Source: Paraplanobispora takensis
GTDB taxonomy: Bacteria > Actinomycetota > Actinomycetes > Streptosporangiales > Streptosporangiaceae
DNA: 64,000 bases
Assembly: GCF_016863195.1 (NCBI RefSeq)
Contig: NZ_BOOK01000035.1
Location: forward strand, 124,001-188,000
Direction of reading: 5' to 3'
Below the pieces are notes generated by a model. The model was not told the DNA's origin and ran no database searches. It saw nothing but the letters and a program-made list of their open reading frames with translations. Both the position numbers and the translations under genes were made by a program. This document shows, in pieces, positions 44,401 through 52,434 of the stretch. The stretch's first letter is position 1, and the number at the start of each line of letters is the position of its first letter.

Positions 44401-45133
44401 CGAAGTCGGCGGCCGGGACCGGGTCCGGCGAGCCGTCCGGGTGCTCCAGCAGGAGCTCTCCCGGGGTGCCGTGGCCGCAGACGTGGACGACGTCCCAGCC
44501 CTCGCCGTCCTCCAGGATGCCGATCAGCCGCTCGCGGGTCACGCCGTACTGCAGCACCCGCAGCTCGACCGCCCGGCCGCGCACCGCGCCGATCTCGGAG
44601 AACATCGTGGCCAGCGCGTGCCGCTCGCGCCGCAGGTTGAGCACGCCCGCGCCCACCGGCAGGCTGAACAGGCCGAGCACGCGCAGCCTCTCGCCGACCG
44701 GCTCCTTGGCCGCGGGCCCGCCGCCGTTTCCGCACATCACCAGCGGGACGTTGTGCAGCGCCAGCGGCACGCCGTCCACCCTCGCCAGCTCCAGCGGGCG
44801 GAAGGCGAGCACCCCGGCCTCGGGCGGCAGGACCACCCGGACCGCCGACGGGCGGGCCCCGACGAGCGCCGGGCCGACCGCGCCCAGGACCTCGGCGCCG
44901 ATCCAGTCGCCGACCTGGGCCAGGAGCTCGGCCTCGGCCTCGATCCGCCGGTCCGGAGCCGCGTTCCAGCGCAGGTACCGGTGCAGGTCGGAGAAGGCCG
45001 TGAACCGCCAGTCGCCGGTGTCGAGCCGTACCTCGTGGTCGGCCAGGAACCTCCCCCGCGCCTCGTGGAGCGTCCAGCGCCACCGGTGCGGTCCCTGGAA
45101 GTCGTGGGCCTGGAGACACAGCTCTGCGGGCAT
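41441..45133 (-). CDS. CHAT protease - STAND-like NTPase - TPR protein
   Basis: A 1230-residue multidomain protein. Residues about 1-390 form a CHAT (caspase-like, clan CD) domain with the probable catalytic His221 (VVHVCGHG) and Cys263 (VTVSACWSA). A helical linker (FVGRTKV) leads to an NTPase with P-loop GMPGAGKT (439-446) and Walker B-like ALVLLDN (521-527), of the NB-ARC/STAND kind. Winged-helix and helical regions follow, and the last 400 residues are TPR-like helical repeats (ALAGRRVELSRRAGM; LLRLGRVEEAWRVLAGC; LADLEHQRGHGQRALALES). This is sensor repeats plus switch ATPase plus protease, as in known bacterial conflict proteins. TAGCAT at 45165-45170 (minus strand) is a likely -10. It is followed by a small unknown gene. 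Confidence 0.88.
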   Translation of the reverse strand: MPAELCLQAHDFQGPHRWRWTLHEARGRFLADHEVRLDTGDWRFTAFSDLHRYLRWNAAPDRRIEAEAELLAQVGDWIGAEVLGAVGPALVGARPSAVRVVLPPEAGVLAFRPLELARVDGVPLALHNVPLVMCGNGGGPAAKEPVGERLRVLGLFSLPVGAGVLNLRRERHALATMFSEIGAVRGRAVELRVLQYGVTRERLIGILEDGEGWDVVHVCGHGTPGELLLEHPDGSPDPVPAADFVELLDLTADRLKLVTVSACWSAALKAADQLRALGVTPPPGWSAPTGPVSPGRESATDTLATDLAGRLGCAVLAMRYPVVDSFAIDLSTGLYDLLVDKGRPLPRALGMALRTAVTDPPTPDCPALSVATPALFGARAVDLSLIAPEGEPVTFRPESLKLAGLPAQPPRFVGRTKVMTEASAALAPRSGRSGVLLYGMPGAGKTACALELAHTHAESFRIVAWHKAPDEGTDIADALNAFALDLERKVPGLRLTGAVEDADRLRATVPLLTEFARTQRALVLLDNAESLLTPGGEWRDERWGLLVGALTGHSGYSRLIMTSRIRPASLDARVRQTAVDTLPAAEALLLARELPGLRALMDGRVRGLEASDARELAVRAVRLAQGHPKLLELADGQAADARRLRGLLEAGRTAWRESEGGLPEDFFAVEEPPEVRGEDYLRVLKRWTQVVAEGLSEAERDLFALLCCLEEDDRLGFVLKAVRPVLWERLGRTGETPGLEAALGALTARGLVAAPDADGPMGVHPGVAEAGREAAGETFRTAVDTTLAVFWDAVFAYAVKGEDGQERGELVVRAGLAAVPYLLRLEEWIRACGLLEQVLYRDGSRRVAGMIVPPLRRIAEAVRGGEDEPAAVFVLARALAVVDAGAAEGLLRGLAARAEAGVDYRVMSVATSELVRLCQESGRLEEALALAGRRVELSRRAGMGPWTLLSDEVARLQVLVFMGRAEQVLAEIGGLRERMAALPPRAGEDEVVAVWNVREVLLNVGGLAAAQLGAWERLLEFNAEVLASMRARGAAETAMARAWFNDSAALLRLGRVEEAWRVLAGCREVFERHHNTEMLGKALSSLADLEHQRGHGQRALALESDALRYRYAARDVAGTAVSHHNLGNCLAESAGRPEAALAHHLAAALVRAVTGGEGLAGSMAAAADDLRRSADPARVPADAAALCRIVEEVPGVRLAGLLSALTGPGTLRRTYDHLLQEVTAIARSPG

Positions 45134-45236
45134 GGCATCACCTCGGGGAGAAGGTTCACCCGTGATGCTAGGTCCGGGACGGCCGTCCGGGGTTTCCTCT
45201 CGCGCGGAACCCCCGCTGAGATTTTTTCCGACCGGG

Positions 45237-45263
45237 TGTCGAGAGACCGCCGTCCGCTCCGAC
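45237..45263 (+). promoter_or_regulatory. ECF42-like promoter of the YciI gene
   Basis: TGTCGA (45237-45242), 17 bp, then CGAC (45260-45263). As I recall it, the ECF42 sigma-group consensus is TGTCGA in the -35 and CGA/TC in the -10 region, and that group characteristically controls DGPF/YciI genes like the one downstream. No ECF42 sigma gene is in the window. Confidence 0.5.
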
Positions 45264-45315
45264 CTCTGTGCGCAAGGCGCCCGCGGGAGGCGTCGGGACC
45301 GCGAGGAGCGACACG

Positions 45316-45678
45316 GTGAAGTACATGCTGATGATCTACATGAACACCTCGATCTGGGAGACTCTGTCCGAGAATGAGCGCAACGAGGTCTTCCAGGGGC
45401 ACGACGCGTTCATCAAGGAGATCACCGAGTCCGGGGAGATGGTCGGCACCGAGGCCCTGGCCGACCCGGCGAACGCCGCCGTCGTCCGGGTCCGCGGCGG
45501 GGTGCCGGCCGCCACGGACGGGCCGTACATCGAGGCCGGGGAGTTCTTCTGCGGTTACTACCTGGTCGACTGCGAGAGCGGGGAGCGCGCGGTGGAGCTG
45601 GCCGCGCGGATCCCGGACGCCCGTTACACCGGCATCGAGGTACGGCCGCTGATGGACCAGGGCGGAGCGGAGGTCTGA
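45316..45678 (+). CDS. YciI-like (DGPF) protein
   Basis: A 120-residue dimeric alpha-beta barrel protein with the DGPY variant of the DGPF signature (DGPYIEAGEFFCGYYLVDC). GTG 45316 has GAGGAG upstream. The biochemical role of these proteins is unsettled. They commonly accompany ECF sigma factors, and the promoter in front of this gene looks like an ECF42 target. Confidence 0.88.
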   Translation: MKYMLMIYMNTSIWETLSENERNEVFQGHDAFIKEITESGEMVGTEALADPANAAVVRVRGGVPAATDGPYIEAGEFFCGYYLVDCESGERAVELAARIPDARYTGIEVRPLMDQGGAEV

Positions 45679-45741
45679 CGGCACCCGGCCGGGACACGCT
45701 CGCGATGAAGGCCCGCGGACGCCCCGGCCGGGACGGCGGGG

Positions 45742-47190
45742 TCACCCGACGCGGGCCTTCTCCTCCTGCCGTTCCTCCCGGTCGAACTGCTCCGCGACCC
45801 GCTCGGCGCTCCTGCGGGCCCGGGCACCGGTGGAGACGATCGCGAAGACGAGCACCAGCGCGCCGTACCCGGCCAGGATCCACCACGCGGCCTGGCCGGC
45901 CCGGACGAACCCCGCGCCCAGCACGCCGCCCAGCGCGGAGGCGACCACCGAGCCGGAGATCGCCACGCCCAGCGCCTGCCCGACCTGGCGGCTGGTGGAG
46001 GCGACCGCCGCGGCGACTCCCGCCTGGGCCAGGGGCATGCCGGAGACCGCCGTGTTCGTGACGGGCGCGTTCACCATGCCGAACCCGAGCCCGAAGACGG
46101 CGTAGACCGCCAGGAGCGCCGGGAGCGGCGTGGTGGACGTCACGAAGGTGAGCAGCACGCCGGAGGCCGCCAGCCCGGCGCCGGCGACCACCAGGGACGG
46201 GCGGGGCCCGCGCCGCGCGACGAGCCGCCCGGACAGGGGGGCGGCCACCAGCGCGGTCAGCGCCATCGGCAGCGTGCACAGGCCCGCCTGCAGGGCGCTC
46301 AGGCCCCGTACGTTCTGCAGGTAGAGGGTGTTGAGGAACAGGAACCCGCCCAGCCCGGCGAAGGCGCTCAGCGCGATCACCGCGGCGCCCGAGAAGGGCA
46401 GGCTGCGGAAGAACCTCAGGTCGATCAGGGGCTCCCGCCGGCGCGGTTCGTAGATCAGCAGGCCGGCGAGCGCGACGGCCGCGACGGCGAAACAGATCAG
46501 CGTGGACGCCGCCCCCCAGCCCGCGACGGGCCCCTCGATGATCCCGTAGGTCAGTGTCGCCAGCAGCACGGCGACGAGAAGCTGCCCGACCGGATCGATG
46601 CGCCGGGGACGCGCGGCCCTGGACTCGGGCACGAAGCGCGCGGTCAGCAGGATCGCCGCCACGCCGATGGGGACGTTGATCCAGAAGATCGCCCGCCAGC
46701 CCACCGGCTCCACCAGCAGCCCTCCGACGAGGGGGCCCAGGGCCATGCTCAGCCCGGCGACCCCCGCCCACACGCCGATGGCCCGGGCGCGCTCCGCGGG
46801 CTCGGTGAAGGTGTTGGTGATGATGGACATCGCCACGGGGTTGAGCATCGACCCCCCGACCGCCTGGACCATCCGGAAGATCACCAGCCATTCGAGGCTG
46901 GGCGCGACGCTGCACAGCAGCGACCCGGCCGAGAAGATCACCAGGCCGATCTGGAAGGTACGGCGACGGCCGATCCGGTCGCCGGTCGACCCGGACAGCA
47001 GCAGCAGGCTGGCCAGCACGAGCGTGTAGGAGTCGACCGTCCACTGCAGGCCCGACAGCGGGGCGTCCAGGTCGCGCCCGATCGCCGGCAGGGCGACGTT
47101 CACGATCGTGTTGTCGACCGCGACGATCAGCAGGCTCATGCAGCAGATCGCCAGGACGAGCAGGCGCCGACGACGACTGATTCCGGACAT
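45742..47190 (-). CDS. MFS drug exporter, DHA2 (14-TM) family
   Basis: A 482-residue EmrB/QacA-type proton antiporter with about 14 membrane helices. Family motifs include VDNTIVNVALPAIGRDL in helix 1, GSTGDRIGRRRTF (motif A), GVWAGVAGLSMALGPLVGGLL (motif C) and INVPIG. ATG 47190 has GGGAG upstream; longer upstream frame lacks family sequence. It is divergent from an ECF sigma gene 115 bp away. Substrates are likely lipophilic antibiotics or dyes. Confidence 0.93.
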   Translation of the reverse strand: MSGISRRRRLLVLAICCMSLLIVAVDNTIVNVALPAIGRDLDAPLSGLQWTVDSYTLVLASLLLLSGSTGDRIGRRRTFQIGLVIFSAGSLLCSVAPSLEWLVIFRMVQAVGGSMLNPVAMSIITNTFTEPAERARAIGVWAGVAGLSMALGPLVGGLLVEPVGWRAIFWINVPIGVAAILLTARFVPESRAARPRRIDPVGQLLVAVLLATLTYGIIEGPVAGWGAASTLICFAVAAVALAGLLIYEPRRREPLIDLRFFRSLPFSGAAVIALSAFAGLGGFLFLNTLYLQNVRGLSALQAGLCTLPMALTALVAAPLSGRLVARRGPRPSLVVAGAGLAASGVLLTFVTSTTPLPALLAVYAVFGLGFGMVNAPVTNTAVSGMPLAQAGVAAAVASTSRQVGQALGVAISGSVVASALGGVLGAGFVRAGQAAWWILAGYGALVLVFAIVSTGARARRSAERVAEQFDREERQEEKARVG

Positions 47191-47305
47191 CCGGCTCCCG
47201 TGATTGTGCTTCTCCCCACTCTTATCACGGGGGCACGTGACACCTTCCGGGGCCTTCCTCCCGCTTCGTCGCGCGGAACGCCCGGCGGTTGGTTGACTGG
47301 ACCCC

Positions 47306-48346
47306 ATGAACGAGATCCAGGCGGAGGACAGCACACTGGTGGACGCCGCCCGCGCGGGGGACGAGTCGGCGTTCGGCACGCTGGTCGAGCGCCACCGGCG
47401 GGAGCTGCGGGTGCACTGCTACCGGATGCTCGGTTCCTTCGAGGAGGCCGAGGACATGGTGCAGGAGACGTTCCTGCGCGCGTGGCGGGGGCGTGCGGGC
47501 TTCGAGGGCCGCTCGACCTTCCGGGCCTGGCTGTACCGCATCGCGACGAACGCCTGCCTGGACTTCCTCGACCGCCACCCGCGCCGGCCGCTCCCCCGGC
47601 AGGCGCCCGTCGTGGAGGGCGGCGCCGTACCGCCGCCGCCCGCGCCGCCGTCGGGGCACATCTCCTGGCTGCAGCCCTATCCCGACCGGCTGCTGGAGCC
47701 GGCCGCGCCGAGCGAGGCCGAGCCGGACGCGGCGGTGGTCGCCAAGGAGACGATCGAGCTGGCCTTCCTGGCCGCCATCCAGCACCTGCCGCCCCGGCAG
47801 CGGGCGGTGCTGATCCTGCGGGACGTGGTCGGCCTGCCGGCGCAGGAGACCGCCGCGCTGCTGGAGATGAGCGTGCCCGCGATCAAGAGCGCGCTGCAGC
47901 GGGCCCGGCCGGCGCTGCGCGAGCACCTGCCCGAGCGGCGGTCGGAGTGGGCGCCGTCATCGGACCCGACCCGGGAGGAGCGCGCGGTGCTCCAGCGCTA
48001 CATCGACGCCGTCGAACAGGCCGATCCCGCCGTCCTGGCCGGGATCCTGCGCGACGACGCGTGGCAGTCGATGCCGCCCCAGCCCATGTGGATCCTGGGC
48101 GGGAAGGCGATCGTCGAGGCGTGGCGCCCGGCCATGGTCGGTCCCGAGTCCTGGGGCGACTGGCGCGTCCTGCCGGTTCACGCCAACCGGCAGCCGGCCG
48201 CGGCGGCCTACCTGCGGCGCGCGGGCGAGTCCGTCTACCGGCCCTCGTGGCTCGGCGTCCTGCGGGTCGAGGACGGCCTGATCACCCAGATCACGACCTT
48301 CGGCGACGAGGTGTTCCCGGCCTTCGGTCTCCCCGCGGAACTGTGA
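47306..48346 (+). CDS. ECF sigma factor with C-terminal SnoaL-like domain
   Basis: A 346-residue SigG/SigX5-type sigma factor. Region 2 (about 8-85) and region 4 (about 155-210; LPPRQRAVLILRDVVGLPAQETAALLEMSVPAIKSALQRARPALREHL) are separated by a Pro-rich linker characteristic of this group. After them comes a SnoaL/NTF2-like domain (about 225-346; ERAVLQRYIDAVEQADPAVLAGILRDDAWQSMPP), which in related sigma factors modulates activity in place of a separate anti-sigma factor. It stands next to a drug exporter and a serine hydrolase, which may be targets. Confidence 0.92.
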   Translation: MNEIQAEDSTLVDAARAGDESAFGTLVERHRRELRVHCYRMLGSFEEAEDMVQETFLRAWRGRAGFEGRSTFRAWLYRIATNACLDFLDRHPRRPLPRQAPVVEGGAVPPPPAPPSGHISWLQPYPDRLLEPAAPSEAEPDAAVVAKETIELAFLAAIQHLPPRQRAVLILRDVVGLPAQETAALLEMSVPAIKSALQRARPALREHLPERRSEWAPSSDPTREERAVLQRYIDAVEQADPAVLAGILRDDAWQSMPPQPMWILGGKAIVEAWRPAMVGPESWGDWRVLPVHANRQPAAAAYLRRAGESVYRPSWLGVLRVEDGLITQITTFGDEVFPAFGLPAEL

Positions 48347-48477
48347 CGTACGGCGGCCGCCGGCTGCCCCGCGGCGGGCCGGTCGGCGGCGCCGTGAGAA
48401 ATCTTTCCCGGGAGCGATTCCTTTTCCGGCGGGTCGCCGTCTCAACGGTCACATGTCGCATCGCGAAGGGACCGATC

Positions 48478-49608
48478 ATGAACATCGATCTGCAGAAGCA
48501 GGTTCAGGAGGCCGCCGACCGGCTGGTGGAGTCCGGTGCGGAGACGGGCCTGCAGGTGGCCGTCTACCGGCGCGGTGAGCAGGTGGCCGACGTGGTCGCG
48601 GGCGTGGCCGACACCGCCGCCGGCCGGCCGATGACCTCCGGAACCCCCGTCTACAGCACCTCGACCGGCAAGGGCGTCACCGCCACCGTGGTGCACGTGC
48701 TCGTCGAGCGGGGCGCGCTGTCCTACGACACCCCGATCGCCGAGCTGTGGCCGGAGTTCGCCGCCCACGGCAAGGGCTCCGCGACCCTGCGCCACGCCCT
48801 GACCCACACGCTCGGGGTGCCGGGGGTGCCTGTCGGGACCACGCCGGAGGACCTGTGCGACTGGGACAAGATGTGCGCCGCGATCGCCGGCGCCACGCCG
48901 TGGTGGGAGCCGGGGACCAGGGCCGGCTACCACCCCCAGTCGTTCGGTTACATCGTCGGCGAGGTCGTACGGCGGGCCACCGGCAAGCCGATCTCGCAGG
49001 TGCTCAAGGAGGAGGTGGCCGGGCCGCTGGGGGTGGCCGACGAGCTGTTCTTCGGCGTTCCCGAGTCCGAGCTGGGCCGCCTGGCCCGCCTGGAGGAGGC
49101 GCCGCTTCCGCCCGGGATGCCCGCCGAGATGTCCCCCGAGATGTTCGCCGACATCCCGTTCTTCAGGGTCGTGGACGGCTACACGGCGGCGCCGATGGCC
49201 GCGATGCCGGATGCCGCCTTCGGCAACCGCCCGGACGTCCTGACCTCCGACATCCCGGCGGGCGGCACCATGACGGCCCGCGCGGTGGCCCGGATGTACG
49301 CCGCGCTCATGGACGAGGTGGACGGCGTACGGCTGGTCTCCCCCGAACGGCTCCGCGAGATCACCGCGGCGGCGTTCACCGGCATGGACGAGGTCGCCGG
49401 CTTCCCCGCCACCTGGGCCCTGGGGTACGCCCTCGGCGCCACCGAGCAGCTCAGCGGCCCCACCCTGTTCGGCATGTCCGGCAGCGGCGGGACCGCCGCC
49501 TACGCCGACACCGCCACCGGGACCGCGTTCGCTTTGATCAAGAACCGGGTCTCCTCCGGGGACTACGGCACCTTCGACCACATCGGCCGGATCGTCATGA
49601 ACGGCTAG
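48478..49608 (+). CDS. Serine hydrolase, class C beta-lactamase/esterase family
   Basis: A 376-residue penicillin-binding-protein-fold esterase (EstB-like). The nucleophile motif SxxK is Ser62-Thr-Gly-Lys65 in YSTSTGKG; the second motif Tyr lies in AGYHPQSFGYIVGEVVRR; the third motif region reads GMSGSGG instead of KTG, as in esterase-type members. There is no signal peptide, so it is cytoplasmic and probably not a true antibiotic-resistance beta-lactamase. ATG 48478 has GAAGGGA upstream. Confidence 0.9.
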   Translation: MNIDLQKQVQEAADRLVESGAETGLQVAVYRRGEQVADVVAGVADTAAGRPMTSGTPVYSTSTGKGVTATVVHVLVERGALSYDTPIAELWPEFAAHGKGSATLRHALTHTLGVPGVPVGTTPEDLCDWDKMCAAIAGATPWWEPGTRAGYHPQSFGYIVGEVVRRATGKPISQVLKEEVAGPLGVADELFFGVPESELGRLARLEEAPLPPGMPAEMSPEMFADIPFFRVVDGYTAAPMAAMPDAAFGNRPDVLTSDIPAGGTMTARAVARMYAALMDEVDGVRLVSPERLREITAAAFTGMDEVAGFPATWALGYALGATEQLSGPTLFGMSGSGGTAAYADTATGTAFALIKNRVSSGDYGTFDHIGRIVMNG

Positions 49609-49641
49609 CCGTCTCCCGGGTCGTCCCGAGCGCTGATCTAA

Positions 49642-49653
49642 GGTGATGTCACC
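49642..49653. promoter_or_regulatory. Palindrome before the PatB-like gene
   Basis: GGTGATGTCACC is a perfect 5+2+5 palindrome that begins inside TAAGGT (49639-49644), a possible -10 element. A transcription-factor site is plausible. Confidence 0.35.
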
Positions 49654-49677
49654 GCGCAGCCAACGGAGGACCCTCGC

Positions 49678-50829
49678 ATGTTCGACAACCTCGACGTCGA
49701 AGAGCTGCGGCGCCGGCCCATGGTGAAGTGGGCCGACGCCGGACCCGGGGTGCTCCCCGCCTGGGTCGCCGACATGGACTTCCACGTCGCGGCACCGGTG
49801 CGCGAGGCGCTCGTCCGGGAGATCGACACCGCTCTGGGCTACCCGCTCTGGGACGACCGGCCCGAGGCGAACCCGCTCAGGGCCGCCTTCACCGAGCGGA
49901 TGACGCGCCTGTACGGCTTCAGCCCCGATCCCTCGCACGTCCGGGTGTTCACGGAACTGATCCAGGCGCTGCAGGTGGTGCTGCACGTCGCGACCCGGCC
50001 CGGGGACGCCGTGGCCATGCACACGCCCGCCTATCCGCCGTTCCTGAAGACCCTGACGGACATGGACCGCCGGCTGGTCCCCGTCCCGATGACCGACGAC
50101 GGCGACGGCTGGTCCTTCGACCCGGACCGGCTGGCCGGCGATGTGGCCCGCCACGGCTGCCGGGCGCTGGTGCTGGTCAACCCGCACAATCCCACCGGCC
50201 GGGTCCTGACCCGCGACGAGCTCGGCGGGATCGCGGAGATCGCCGCCCGGCACGACCTCCTCGTCATCTCCGACGAGATCCACTCCGACCTGGTCTACGA
50301 GCCGAACCGGCACATCCCGTTCGCCTCGCTGGGCGAGGAGGCGGCCGGCCGTACCGTCACGCTGACCTCCGCCAGCAAGGCCTTCAACCTGGCGGGACTG
50401 CGCTGCTCCGTCGCCCACATCGGGGACGCGCGCGTACGCGAGGCGCTGCGGGCCCAGCCGCCCCTGCTGTTCGGCGAGGTGAGCACCCTCAGCGTGCTGG
50501 CCGCCCTGGCCGCGTGGCGGGATGGCGACGGCTGGCTGGCCGAGGCCCGGCAGACCCTCGCCCGCAATCGCGACCTGGTCGCCGAGGCGCTGCCCGCCGG
50601 GATCCGCCACCACAGCCCCGAAGGAACCTACCTGGCCTGGCTGGACTGCCGCGAACTCGGCCTCGGCCCCGACCCGGCGGCGTTCTTCCTCGACAGGGCC
50701 GGGGTCATGCTCAGCCACGGCCCCGACTTCGGCCCGGGCGGGGAGGGATTCGCCCGGCTGAACTTCGCCACCTCGGGACCGATCCTCGAAGAGATCCTGC
50801 GCCGCATGCGCAAGGCCGTGGACGCCTGA
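49678..50829 (+). CDS. PatB/MalY-type aminotransferase (C-S lyase)
   Basis: Fold-type I PLP enzyme of 383 residues. The PLP lysine is Lys234 in SASKAFNLAG; the cofactor Asp lies in VISDEIHSDLVY and the substrate region starts with VLPAWVADMDF, the PatB/MalY signature. It probably cleaves cystathionine or related cysteine conjugates to ammonia, pyruvate and a thiol. GGAGG lies upstream of the ATG. Confidence 0.9.
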   Translation: MFDNLDVEELRRRPMVKWADAGPGVLPAWVADMDFHVAAPVREALVREIDTALGYPLWDDRPEANPLRAAFTERMTRLYGFSPDPSHVRVFTELIQALQVVLHVATRPGDAVAMHTPAYPPFLKTLTDMDRRLVPVPMTDDGDGWSFDPDRLAGDVARHGCRALVLVNPHNPTGRVLTRDELGGIAEIAARHDLLVISDEIHSDLVYEPNRHIPFASLGEEAAGRTVTLTSASKAFNLAGLRCSVAHIGDARVREALRAQPPLLFGEVSTLSVLAALAAWRDGDGWLAEARQTLARNRDLVAEALPAGIRHHSPEGTYLAWLDCRELGLGPDPAAFFLDRAGVMLSHGPDFGPGGEGFARLNFATSGPILEEILRRMRKAVDA

Positions 50830-50934
50830 GGTCGCGCGCCGTACTCGCCATCGAGGGGATCCGCCCTGCCCGGCATGGTCACCGGCGGCTCCGCGATGGC
50901 ACCATCGAAATGATCGACGATGGGAAGGCGGGGC

Positions 50935-51654
50935 ATGGGGAGCTGGAGACCGAAGCCGGTACATCTGATCACGTTCCTGGCCTGCCTCATCTGCGACCTG
51001 GTGGCACCGCTGTCCCTCGTCAGGAACGACGAGGGGTTCATCGCCCTCCTGATGCTCCTGGCCTGGATGGCCGCTGTACCGGCGGCTCCGGTCCTGCTGG
51101 GCTTGCTGCTCCATCTGGGCGGCGGCAGGCGGTGGGCCGTCATCGCGGCGACGGCGCAGTTCGTCCTCGGTCTGGTCACCTTCGCCGGCGGAGCCCAGCC
51201 CCTGCAGGCCGTCTACCTGACCGCGCTGGGCCGGCCGGTCGAGGCCGTCGTCGCGGACTCCACCCGCGAATGCGGCAACCAGGTGACCGGCCAAGCAGCC
51301 GAGGCCGGTGCCTATACCTGCAGGGGCACCCTGGAGCTCGTACGGCTCGACGGCGAGGCGGTGGCCGGCGGCGGGATGAGGGGCAGCGATCTCGTGGACG
51401 CCCGGCTGGAGGCGGCCAGGGCGGACGGGAACCCGACGGACTCGATCACCGTCCTTGCGGATCCGCTCGGCCTGGTGAGCCCCCTCACAGCCGACCCCGC
51501 CACCGGACGGCCCGATGTCAGCGGCCCTCGGCGCATCCACGCCGCGGCCCTCGTGGTCTGCTGGATCGTGTTCGCCGGAAGCCTCGCCACAGCCCTCGTC
51601 ACCGGCCGCCGCCGACCCCGGACGGAGTTCCCCGTCGGCGGCGAAACCGCCTGA
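50935..51654 (+). CDS. Membrane protein of unknown function
   Basis: A 239-residue protein with three N-terminal hydrophobic segments (about 8-28, 34-60, 63-88), an extracytoplasmic domain of about 110 residues with two Cys (ADSTRECGNQVTG ... AYTCRGTLELVRLDG) that could form a disulphide, and a last membrane helix (about 205-225). ATG 50935 is preferred over the in-frame ATG 15 bp upstream because GGGAAGG sits just before it. I do not recognise a family. Confidence 0.75.
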   Translation: MGSWRPKPVHLITFLACLICDLVAPLSLVRNDEGFIALLMLLAWMAAVPAAPVLLGLLLHLGGGRRWAVIAATAQFVLGLVTFAGGAQPLQAVYLTALGRPVEAVVADSTRECGNQVTGQAAEAGAYTCRGTLELVRLDGEAVAGGGMRGSDLVDARLEAARADGNPTDSITVLADPLGLVSPLTADPATGRPDVSGPRRIHAAALVVCWIVFAGSLATALVTGRRRPRTEFPVGGETA

Positions 51655-51731
51655 ACCACCATGGACGTCGCGCCGGGCACCGACCGGGCCGGACGCTGGG
51701 CGGATCTATTGGGCGGATCTATTGGGCGGAT

Positions 51732-52343
51732 CTATGCGGTGGGGGAGAGACTGCCGGCCGCCCCCAGCAGGAGCCTGGCCTGCTCCCAGAGATCGTTCAG
51801 GATCTCCGGATCGTTGCTCAGCTTCGCGAACAGGACCAGCCCTTCCAGCTGCGCCACCAGCGAGCGGGCCGTGCCCGGCCGCGGCGGCGGGATGGCCCCC
51901 TCCCGCGCCGCGTCGTCGAGGGCGGCCTGGACCAGGCCGACCTGCTCGGTGAAGATCTCCTGCAGGCGTTCTTGAACCGGGCTGTCCTGCTGGCTCAGTT
52001 CGAGCGCCAGGTTGGCCAGCAGGCAGCCGTGCACCGCCCCTGCGGTCAGCTTGGTGCGGCGCTGCCCCTCGGCCTGTTCGCGGAAGAGCCGCTCCAGCCG
52101 GTCGAGCGCGGGTGCCGGCTCGTGCAGGATGGCGGTCCAGGCCGATCGCTGCGCCTGCCAGTGGGCGTCGACGACGGCGATGGTCAGGGCCTGCTTGGAC
52201 TCGAAGAAGTGATAGAAGCTGCCCTTGCGCACCTCGGCTCGCGCGCAGATCTCCGCGACCCCGATGCTGCCGTACCCCCTGCTCAGCATGAGCTCGCAGG
52301 CGGCGTCGAGAAGCCGTTCGCGGGCGGTGCTCGATCGTCCCAT
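51732..52343 (-). CDS. TetR-family transcriptional regulator
   Basis: A 203-residue repressor with HTH at about 8-52 (LLDAACELMLSRGYGSIGVAEICARAEVRKGSFYHFFESKQAL) and a TetR_C-like ligand domain. It is divergent from the flavoprotein gene with which it shares a long palindromic operator. TATACT (minus strand, 52350-52355) ends six bases before its ATG, so the mRNA is probably leaderless. Confidence 0.93.
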   Translation of the reverse strand: MGRSSTARERLLDAACELMLSRGYGSIGVAEICARAEVRKGSFYHFFESKQALTIAVVDAHWQAQRSAWTAILHEPAPALDRLERLFREQAEGQRRTKLTAGAVHGCLLANLALELSQQDSPVQERLQEIFTEQVGLVQAALDDAAREGAIPPPRPGTARSLVAQLEGLVLFAKLSNDPEILNDLWEQARLLLGAAGSLSPTA

Positions 52344-52401
52344 GACCGGAGTATACGGTCGGTCAACTATAACTGGACATAGTTGACCGGTCGTCTATAA
52401 G
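52344..52401. promoter_or_regulatory. Shared divergent promoters with TetR operator
   Basis: GGTCAACTAT (52361-52370) and ATAGTTGACC (52379-52388) are perfect 10-bp inverted arms around an 8-bp centre; a second inverted repeat GACCG/CGGTC (52344-52348, 52356-52360) borders the repressor gene. The operator covers TGGACA (52374-52379), the -35 of the flavoprotein promoter whose -10 is TATAAG (52396-52401). Confidence 0.7.
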
Positions 52402-52434
52402 CTCGATCCGCACCTGCGAACCGGAAAGGGCATC

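Noticed and set aside
47306-48346. Taking this sigma factor as the ECF42 factor for the YciI promoter
   Set aside because: Its C-terminus is SnoaL-like rather than TPR-like, so it belongs to another ECF group.
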